A stretch of DNA of 64,000 bases from assembly GCA_964007875.1 (NCBI GenBank), contig CAXGAH010000014.1:1-64000 (forward strand). Reading direction: 5' to 3'. Each line of letters opens with the position of its first letter. Within the stretch, counting starts at the first letter, position 1. Position numbers and translations under genes: made by a program. Shown piece by piece: positions 17,451 through 24,669 of the stretch. The DNA comes from UBA1275 sp002323515 (lineage in GTDB: Bacteria; Bacteroidota; Rhodothermia; Balneolales; Balneolaceae). The notes beneath the pieces were generated by a model. It did not search any database and was not told the origin of the DNA. It saw only the letters and a list, made by a program, of their open reading frames with translations.

Positions 17451-18459
17451 TTTTGTACCATTTGTACATACACATTCAAAAAGCTCACAGAGCTTAGTTA
17501 AAAAAGATGATTTGGCTACACTCCTCGCTTTGCAATCCATTAAAGGTTTGGGTAGCAGAAAAGTGGGGTGGTTACTATCATAGCTCGAATCTCCTTGTGA
17601 CATTTGGAGTGCCTCAGATGCCTATTGGGCCAAAGTATCTGATCCCGAGCAGGCTCCTTATTGGTAAACAGCCATACGAGAGACAGAATACCAAGCCATT
17701 CATAGCTTTACTAATTGGATCTGGGTACATCAAACCCTACGACGAACTCGGGAAATGGGTTTTGCGATTATACCTTATCAATCTTCATTACTACAAACCC
17801 ATCTTGGGCAAATTACTGATCAACCCATGATTCTTTGGGCTAAAGGAGATACGGGCCTTTTGCTTAAGCCTATGATCGGATTTGTAGGAATCCGGCGACC
17901 ATCCGAATATGCTCAGCTTCATACCCGGAGAATTACCCGAGAATTAGCATAAAAAGGATTTATGATTGTGAGTGGGTTGGCCCGTGGCATCGATGGTTTA
18001 GCTCATTCCGAATGTCTACGGCATCAGTTACCTAGTGTTGCAGTCATGGGTTCCGGTCTAGATCGAATATATCCCAACGAACACAAAAATATGGCCAAAA
18101 TTATCGGTTCTAAGGGTGGTTTATTACTCTCAGAATATCCTCCTGGAACTCCTCCTAGCTCTCATCATTTTCCTCAACGAAATCGCATAATATTGGGTCT
18201 GAGCCATGGCATTATTGTGATGGAATCCGGGTTGATGAAAGGGAGTATGTATACCGCTAACTCCGGGTTAAATCAAGGCCAAGCAGTGGTAGTATAACCC
18301 CATAGTCTGGGCAATCCAAGAAGAGCGTGGAATATTTCTCTTTTGGTTGATGGAGCTGCAGACCTATTCACTACGGTAGAGGCTTTTATAGAACGGCTAC
18401 CCCCGTCCGGTCTTCTACCCGAGAGACCCTCTATCTACCAAGAGGATGAACGGTCATAA
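17416..18459 (+). pseudogene. dprA: dprA (DNA-processing protein A) remnant with four in-frame stops
   Basis: Reading one frame from the ATG at 17416 to the stop at 18457-18459 gives a near full-length DprA (347 codons) interrupted by TAG at 17581 (codon 56) and TAA at 17665 (84), 17950 (179) and 18295 (294), with no frameshift. Intact DprA motifs are readable: GFVGIRRP near 155-162, SGLARGIDGLAH near 187-198, MGSGLDRIYPNEH, LLSEYPPGTPP, and FPQRNRIILGLS. Missense decay is also visible after codon 294, where the usual GxN segment is altered. DprA loads RecA on incoming single strands in natural transformation, so that step is probably lost unless another copy exists. TAA and TAG end neighbouring genes normally, which argues against recoding. 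Confidence 0.88.
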
Positions 18460-18463
18460 ATAC

Positions 18464-20233
18464 TTAAACACCTAAATCGGCAAGGATTGCATCAACCCTC
18501 TGCTCCAGTACCCCCTCAACTCGCCGAAATTCTGACGCACTCACCAGTTGGGTATTCACCGAGCAATAAAACTTAATCTTAGGTTCGGTGCCTGAAGGAC
18601 GTGCGGATACAACTGAGCCATCCTCGGTAATAAATTGCAACACATTTGAGCTAGGGAAATCCATGCGTTTCACTGATTCATCAACTAAATTTTTAGCCTC
18701 ACCACTTGCGTAGTCTTTCACTTGTACCACTCTAGAACCACCAAGATGAGAGGGAGGCGTAGTCCGGTATCCAGTCATCATAGCTTGAATTTCTTCGGCA
18801 CCTGCCTTTCCTTTTTTAGTCACAGAAACCAACCGTTCCCTATAAAAACCATGCTCCACATACAAGTTTATGAGAGCCTCAAACAAGCTAGATCCCTGAT
18901 CCTTATAATAAGCCACCATTTCAGCAATCATAACAGCCGAAACCACCGCATCCTTATCGCGAACGTGATCTCCAACTAAATAGCCATAACTTTCCTCCCC
19001 ACCTACAATAAACTGTTCTTTGCCTTCTAGCGATGTTATTAGCGAGCCAATAAACTTGAAACCAGTTAGGGTATTGTAGCATTTTACGCCGTAATGGGCC
19101 GCGATTGCATCCATAAGTTGAGAGGTCACTATAGTCTTTACGATATATTCATTTCCGGCAAAGCCTTTGTTATTTTTCCAGGCATCAAGCATATATCCAA
19201 TAAGTAAACTTCCCGTCATATTCCCATTAAGAAGAACCCATTCTCCCTCGGTATTCTTAATGGCTATGCCAATTCGGTCAGCATCTGGATCCGTTGCCAT
19301 AACCAACTCCGCATTATTCTTTTTAGCCGTTTCTATAGCCATAGAAAGGGCTTCTTTTTCCTCAGGGTTTGGATAAACAACGGTTGGAAAGTTACCATCC
19401 ACTATCATTTGCTCCTCGACCAGTTGCACATTAGTGAAACCAAATGCATCTAAAGCAGGGGGTACCAAGACTCCCGCCGTGCCATGAATAGGTGAGAAAA
19501 CAATACTCAGGTTATGTTGGTGCTTTATGGCCTCTTTAGAAAGTGATAACTGGACCAATTCATCTATATAGGGGGTATCTATATCTTCTCCAATAGGTTG
19601 AATGAGCTCAGAATTTGCCGTGAACCGTACCTCATCGATCGAGTTGATTGAACGAACTTCATCCAACACTTCACGGTCATATGGGGCCACCAATTGTCCC
19701 CCATCTGCCCCATAAGCTTTAAATCCGTTGTATTCTTTGGGATTATGCGAGGCTGTAAGTACCACTCCACTTTGGCAACCTAAGCGTCGAACGGCATAAG
19801 AAAGTTCTGGAGTGGGTCGTAAGGACTCAAAAAAGTAGACCTTAATGCCATTTGCAGAGAAGACATCGGCAACTATTTGTGCAAGAGTATCCGAATTTTT
19901 CCGGCAATCATAGGCAATGGCTACTTTAATCTGTTCATTTGGATAGGTTTTATTGAGAAAATTACTGAGCCCTTGAGTAGCAGTTCCAAAGGTGTATTTA
20001 TTCACTCGATTACTGCCAATACCCATAATACCTCGGAGTCCCCCGGTACCAAACTCTAAGTCTTTGTAAAAACTATCGGTAAGCACTTCGATTTTTTTTT
20101 TATTAATCAACAGCCTTATTTCTTCTTTAGTCGCTGAATCATAGGAACCATCAAGCCATTTTTTAATGTTTATTATTGTTGTTGGATCAAGTTGATGCTC
20201 GATGGAAGCTAAACTGGAAGAATTCAAAGACAT
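18464..20233 (-). CDS. Phosphohexomutase (phosphoglucomutase/phosphomannomutase family)
   Basis: Alpha-D-phosphohexomutase that interconverts sugar 1- and 6-phosphates. From the ATG at 20233 it has 589 residues, close to PgcA-type enzymes. The phosphoserine loop TASHNP places the catalytic serine at residue 162. Further motifs are the metal loop ATDPDADRIGIA, the sugar-binding GGEESYGY and the phosphate-binding RPSGTEPKIKFY near the C-terminus. A TTG 33 bp upstream would lengthen it, but the ATG is preferred. Glucose or mannose specificity cannot be decided. It converges on the dprA remnant with a 4-bp gap. Confidence 0.92.
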   Translation of the reverse strand: MSLNSSSLASIEHQLDPTTIINIKKWLDGSYDSATKEEIRLLINKKKIEVLTDSFYKDLEFGTGGLRGIMGIGSNRVNKYTFGTATQGLSNFLNKTYPNEQIKVAIAYDCRKNSDTLAQIVADVFSANGIKVYFFESLRPTPELSYAVRRLGCQSGVVLTASHNPKEYNGFKAYGADGGQLVAPYDREVLDEVRSINSIDEVRFTANSELIQPIGEDIDTPYIDELVQLSLSKEAIKHQHNLSIVFSPIHGTAGVLVPPALDAFGFTNVQLVEEQMIVDGNFPTVVYPNPEEKEALSMAIETAKKNNAELVMATDPDADRIGIAIKNTEGEWVLLNGNMTGSLLIGYMLDAWKNNKGFAGNEYIVKTIVTSQLMDAIAAHYGVKCYNTLTGFKFIGSLITSLEGKEQFIVGGEESYGYLVGDHVRDKDAVVSAVMIAEMVAYYKDQGSSLFEALINLYVEHGFYRERLVSVTKKGKAGAEEIQAMMTGYRTTPPSHLGGSRVVQVKDYASGEAKNLVDESVKRMDFPSSNVLQFITEDGSVVSARPSGTEPKIKFYCSVNTQLVSASEFRRVEGVLEQRVDAILADLGV

Positions 20234-20330
20234 AGGCTTGTTTTTAGTGGCAAATCTTATTGGCAATGGTAAATATTTTACTTATACAAAATAATAAAAA
20301 GGATAGTAAAACGAGTTCGTATATTACATT

Positions 20331-21017
20331 ATGTTTATGGTCCAACATACTTTGTTATCTGAGGATATAGCCCATGCCCGTTTTGCATGTGATATTTCAC
20401 GTTGTAAAGGAGCTTGTTGTGTGGTTGGGGATTCTGGTGCACCTGTGTCCAAAAAAGAAGTAGCCGTGCTCAATAAGGCATACTCACAACTCAAGGATGG
20501 GTTGAGTGTTGAGGCGCGGGATACGGTCTCAGCTAAAGGCTTAGTTCAGGAATCAGGTGATCAAAAGCTTGAGTTATCCTGTGTGTCCACAGGAGAATGT
20601 GTGTTTGTTCAGTATACTGATAAGGGAGTTGCTACCTGTGCCATTCAAAATGCCTTTTATAAGGGTGAATTTGATTGGGAGAAGCCCATTAGTTGTCACC
20701 TTTATCCCTTGCGTATAAAAAAGCTTAGTGGCATAGAATGGATTAATTATGAGTATATTGCATCGCTTTGTTCGGCTGCGTGTGATCGGGCGGAAAAAGA
20801 AGGAATCTATCTTGCAGATTTCTTAAAAAAACCATTGATACGTAGGTATGGAGAAGCTTGGTATGAAGAATTTGTTGCTGCTTGTGAATATATTCGAGCC
20901 ATGAAAAGGGAGTATTCGAAGAATCCACGAAATGAATTAAGCAATGGGGAATTATTTGAAAAAACAGGCTTTGAGGATATCAAAAAAGAGATTAACAATG
21001 CGGCGCCTAAAAATTAA
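20331..21017 (+). CDS. DUF3109 family cysteine-rich protein
   Basis: Cytosolic protein of unknown role, common in Bacteroidota. The 228 residues carry a conserved cysteine set: CDISRCKGACC near the N-terminus, CxxxxxC around residue 85-91 (CVSTGEC), CAIQNAFYKG, SCHLYPLR, and the LCSAAC pair. The pattern resembles YkgJ-like proteins thought to bind zinc or an iron-sulfur cluster. The ATG at 20331 is used, though one at 20337 would also serve. It sits 48 bp before rpoN on the same strand and may be co-transcribed, with no obvious functional link. Confidence 0.85.
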   Translation: MFMVQHTLLSEDIAHARFACDISRCKGACCVVGDSGAPVSKKEVAVLNKAYSQLKDGLSVEARDTVSAKGLVQESGDQKLELSCVSTGECVFVQYTDKGVATCAIQNAFYKGEFDWEKPISCHLYPLRIKKLSGIEWINYEYIASLCSAACDRAEKEGIYLADFLKKPLIRRYGEAWYEEFVAACEYIRAMKREYSKNPRNELSNGELFEKTGFEDIKKEINNAAPKN

Positions 21018-21065
21018 GGCGGTAAAAAGGGAAGTCAAGATGGGTTTAAATTTATCACAGGTTAC

Positions 21066-22607
21066 ATGCTAAGAAATCAACAAAATTTAGGGCAACGATT
21101 ACAGCAGGGAATGCAGCAAAAGCTCTCTCCACAGCAATTACAGTATATAAAACTCTTGCAGCTAACCACGCAAGGCTTTGAGCAGCGAATAAAAGAAGAG
21201 CTTGAAACAAACCCAATTTTAGAACAAGTTCAAAGTGAAGAAGAATGGGATCGGTCCGAACAGGAACATATGGATTCTTCTTCCTTAGATAGCCCAGATT
21301 TGGATTTTTCAGATGCGACCACTCAAGCGTCGGAAAAAGGGTTAGAAAGTTTAGAAGAACATACGGTGGATTGGGATACCTATCAGGATAACACCGAATA
21401 TGACGGGGAGAGCTATACCTATACGAATGCATTTCATGAAGAGTTTGGTGATATTCCGGATCCTTATCATTCTACCTTACTAGAAGATTTAGAGCAGCAG
21501 GTGAGTCTACTGAATCTAGCGGAGGATGAGCAATTAATTGCCGATCAAATTCTAGGATCATTGGATGAGGATGGATATTTCAGAAGAGAAGCCATCGCCA
21601 TTGCAGATAATATTGCTTTCAATCACGGGGTATATGTTGACGAGGAGGATGTGGAAGTGGTTCGTCAAAAAATCCAACGTTTAGATCCATTGGGCATTGC
21701 CTCTACGGACTTACAAGACTGTTTACAAGTTCAGTTAAGTTACTCTGAAGCGAACATGCCAGGTAAAAAGTTGGCTCTGCGCATTATTGCAGAAGGCTGG
21801 AATCTTTTTAAAAAAAAGCATTTCGAAAAGATAATGACTCGTTTCGAAGTGACAGAGGAAGATTTAAAAGAAGCCTCTAATGCCATATGGCGTATGGATC
21901 CTAAACCAGGTGCTGTCCAAAATGAGGATGAACACAATAACCAGTATATCGACCCAGATTTTGAGGTATACTGGGAATCCAATGACCATCAGGCATCTAA
22001 AACAGGTGAGTTTGTCATTAAATTAAATCAGCGAAATTCACCACAGTTGCGAATTTCACCCGATTATGAGGATATGTGGTCAAATATTAAAGCTAAAACA
22101 GAAGGTCCAGACTCTCAAACGCAGCAGTTTCTAAAAACTAAGTTAGATTCTGCGCAATGGTTTATTGAATCCATTCGACAACGGCAACGAACGTTAATGA
22201 ACACCATGAAAACCATCGTAGCTTTGCAGGAAGATTTTTTCAAATATGGTGAGGCCTTACGACCGATGATTTTGAAAAATATTGCAGAGCGTATAGGTAT
22301 GGATATTTCTACGATTTCTAGGGTAGTCAACGGGAAATATGTGCAAACCCATTTTGGGGTTTATGAATTAAAATATTTCTTCAATGAAGGCTTATTGACT
22401 CAGTCAGGTGAAGAGGTGTCAAACAGAGAAATAAAAAACCTTCTCCAAAAAATCATTGATATCGAAGACAAGAAAAATCCACTAAGTGACCAAGCTCTTG
22501 CAGATGCCCTTAAACAAGAAGGGTATGTAGTCGCAAGAAGGACGGTGAGTAAATATAGAGAACAGTTAAATGAGCCGGTGGCTAGGCTTCGCAAGCAAAT
22601 TATTTGA
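21066..22607 (+). CDS. rpoN: RNA polymerase sigma-54 factor
   Basis: Alternative sigma factor recognising -24/-12 promoters and needing an AAA+ activator. Region I is Gln/Leu-rich (LQQGMQQKLSPQQLQYIKL), followed by an acidic region II (~50-130). The core-binding and DNA-binding regions contain a helix-turn-helix (AERIGMDISTISRVVNGKYV) and the RpoN box ARRTVSKYRE at 490-499. The 513-residue length is slightly longer than E. coli. No enhancer-binding activator is encoded in the window. A matching promoter is seen in front of grpE at 57985. Confidence 0.96.
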   Translation: MLRNQQNLGQRLQQGMQQKLSPQQLQYIKLLQLTTQGFEQRIKEELETNPILEQVQSEEEWDRSEQEHMDSSSLDSPDLDFSDATTQASEKGLESLEEHTVDWDTYQDNTEYDGESYTYTNAFHEEFGDIPDPYHSTLLEDLEQQVSLLNLAEDEQLIADQILGSLDEDGYFRREAIAIADNIAFNHGVYVDEEDVEVVRQKIQRLDPLGIASTDLQDCLQVQLSYSEANMPGKKLALRIIAEGWNLFKKKHFEKIMTRFEVTEEDLKEASNAIWRMDPKPGAVQNEDEHNNQYIDPDFEVYWESNDHQASKTGEFVIKLNQRNSPQLRISPDYEDMWSNIKAKTEGPDSQTQQFLKTKLDSAQWFIESIRQRQRTLMNTMKTIVALQEDFFKYGEALRPMILKNIAERIGMDISTISRVVNGKYVQTHFGVYELKYFFNEGLLTQSGEEVSNREIKNLLQKIIDIEDKKNPLSDQALADALKQEGYVVARRTVSKYREQLNEPVARLRKQII

Positions 22608-22642
22608 TTGCATTTGTGTGTGTGTATAGCCTTTTAGCTGCA

Positions 22643-23623
22643 TTAGCCAGGAGAGAGGGTATCCCAGAGTAGTTCGAGTTCAAGGATAAGGCGTGCACGT
22701 ATACTTTTGGCTTCTATCGACAAAGACTCTTGGGCTAAACGATATTCTTTTTTCCCTGCTTCTGTCTCGATTTTAATAGGATTGAGCCCCATATAACTTA
22801 AGTCGTAGGGACTCGCCTTCATATCGATATGCCGGGCTTGATAGGCTAGTTCAAAGGCATCTAAAATAAGTTCACTGGATACCCAAGGATAAAACTTATA
22901 GGCCCATTTATAGACGTCCATATTAGTATGAATGCAGCCAGGTTGTTCGGATTCAGCAAACACCTCTCGACTGAGTGAATGCCGATTTAGTGGCTGTGCT
23001 TGGGGCGTAAAAAAACGGAAAGCATCAAAGTGGGTACACAATAAATGATGACTATCTACAATTTCCGCAATCTGTTCGTGGCTAAATCTTAAAGGGATCT
23101 GATGGTGTCTAGGCTTATGAGATCGGTACACCATCGCCCATTCATGTAGTCCAAAGCAGCCAAATTGGGATCTTTTATCTTGTATGTTGTGGAGCAATTT
23201 GATCAACCATGCAAGTGAAGAGAGTCGTTTCTCGGGGAAGAGTTTGGGGTCTAAGTAGGCCAAATCCTGGGTCAAATAAAGTTCACTTAGGGCCGGTAGA
23301 TAACTAGGTAATCCACCATCTTCATCACTAGTGTGTGTAGTGGAGTTCGCAATGGAATTCAATTTTGAATCCAATGCTAAAAAAAGCCCTACTCCGGGTG
23401 ACCAATTTCGTAGTTTACTAGGTCGGAAATGATAATATTCAAAAAGGAAATCGAGCACTGGCTGCTTTTGATGTTGAGATCTATTCTCTAAATATTCTGA
23501 TAGAATGGCGTCTGTGCGCTGTTCATGAGCCTTTTTTCTTCGAATCCACTTCTCAAAAGAAAGTATATTTTCAATTTCCAATAGCTCTATGGCTTTGGTA
23601 CATTGTATGTAGTTTTTTTGCAT
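22643..23623 (-). CDS. Conserved protein, possible 3-methyladenine DNA glycosylase-like
   Basis: A 326-residue cytosolic protein that resembles a widespread uncharacterised family often labelled 3-methyladenine DNA glycosylase in actinobacteria. I recognise it by the run of conserved segments DFLFEYYHFRP, FGLHEWAMVYR, HFDAFRFFTPQAQPLN, EQPGCIHTNMDVYKWAYK and MKASPYDLSYMG. I could not identify the helix-hairpin-helix or catalytic Asp of AlkA-type glycosylases, so the activity is unproven. It is rich in His, Trp and Tyr. It runs convergent to rpoN with a 35-bp gap, which makes it a single-gene unit. Treat the function as a family label only. Confidence 0.6.
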   Translation of the reverse strand: MQKNYIQCTKAIELLEIENILSFEKWIRRKKAHEQRTDAILSEYLENRSQHQKQPVLDFLFEYYHFRPSKLRNWSPGVGLFLALDSKLNSIANSTTHTSDEDGGLPSYLPALSELYLTQDLAYLDPKLFPEKRLSSLAWLIKLLHNIQDKRSQFGCFGLHEWAMVYRSHKPRHHQIPLRFSHEQIAEIVDSHHLLCTHFDAFRFFTPQAQPLNRHSLSREVFAESEQPGCIHTNMDVYKWAYKFYPWVSSELILDAFELAYQARHIDMKASPYDLSYMGLNPIKIETEAGKKEYRLAQESLSIEAKSIRARLILELELLWDTLSPG

Positions 23624-23743
23624 GTATAAAGATAAGAAAATGGAAGAATCAATTAAGATTATACTTGCTAATTATCGCAATATGAATATCAGTACAATAT
23701 TTTATTTACCCCTTATAGTAGTTCAAATCTCTAGTTCAATACT

Positions 23744-24631
23744 TTGTTCAGGCAAGTAATACATTTTATTGCGCATTTGAGATGGCCTTACCAAACTCTA
23801 ATTCTGTCAGGTGCTTATGGTTTGTCGATTATATTTGTATCAGCACCAGATTTGGGGCTTTTCTCAAAATATTTTTTTCTCTGGCATTTAGGGTTATATG
23901 GAGGTGCTACAGCATTTAATTCATATTGGGATAAAGATAAGGGTCCTATTGGGGGATTAAAAAATCCGCCACCTATGCGACCCTGGATGCGTTGGGCTTC
24001 GTTTTTCATGATGGTTTTACCAGCTCCAATTCTCATACATGATATCCGTTTAACTATTTTACCAATGGCTAGTTTTGGAGTTTATTCGCTAAGTTTTTTT
24101 CTTTTTTGGGCCTATTCTAGTCCTGTACTTCGGTGGAAAGGGCACCCATATCTCAGTTTAATAGTGATTTTTTTGAGTACTGGAACCAATGGATTTTTTA
24201 TGGGCTACTTCGCAGGTAGTGGAATTTTATTATCGTTGCATTCGGCCTTAGCAGCATTCGGGGTTGCAAGCATACTTGTGAGCCTATACCCTATATCACA
24301 GTTATTCCAGCTAGAGGAAGACAGTAAGCGAGGGGATCTTACACTTGCCTTACAGATTGGGGTAAAAGGTGTGCGTACCTTTTATTTCATTATGTATGTT
24401 TTTGGGACACTACTTGTGAGTGGTTGTATATGGCCCATCAATTCTAGACTCGCTCTTTTCTTTTTTATTGTCTCCATAATGGGTTTTACAATAACTAACA
24501 GTATTCTCAATGGACTCATTGGCTCTGAAAAAGAGTATAAGCAAGTTATGAAAATTAAATACCTCTCATCTTTTAGCTTTCTTTTATACATCCTTGTCGC
24601 GGCCTGGTATGTACACGCTTGGTTCTCCTAG
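23744..24631 (+). CDS. UbiA-family prenyltransferase
   Basis: Polytopic membrane enzyme that joins an isoprenoid chain to an aromatic or other acceptor. The 295 residues have about eight hydrophobic segments. The first Asp-rich motif appears as NSYWDKDKG (N-x3-D-x-D) near residues 58-66, and the second as EEDSKRGD near 190-197. The start is a TTG; an in-frame TAG at 23732-23734 rules out a longer gene and no ATG occurs before the first membrane helix. It is not next to the men operon, so MenA, heme O synthase or carotenoid/chlorophyll-type roles are all open. Confidence 0.78.
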   Translation: MFRQVIHFIAHLRWPYQTLILSGAYGLSIIFVSAPDLGLFSKYFFLWHLGLYGGATAFNSYWDKDKGPIGGLKNPPPMRPWMRWASFFMMVLPAPILIHDIRLTILPMASFGVYSLSFFLFWAYSSPVLRWKGHPYLSLIVIFLSTGTNGFFMGYFAGSGILLSLHSALAAFGVASILVSLYPISQLFQLEEDSKRGDLTLALQIGVKGVRTFYFIMYVFGTLLVSGCIWPINSRLALFFFIVSIMGFTITNSILNGLIGSEKEYKQVMKIKYLSSFSFLLYILVAAWYVHAWFS

Positions 24632-24669
24632 TTTTTCATATTTGCAGAGTATGGATTTTACAAAACAGA

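Noticed and set aside
17507..17830. 107-residue open frame within the dprA remnant
   Set aside because: It is in a different frame from the DprA motifs and has no family resemblance; it is a shadow of the pseudogene.
17416..18459. Stop-codon reassignment (TAA/TAG read as an amino acid) as an explanation for dprA
   Set aside because: obgE and accD end in TAG and many other genes in TAA, and missense decay of the DprA C-terminal motif is visible.
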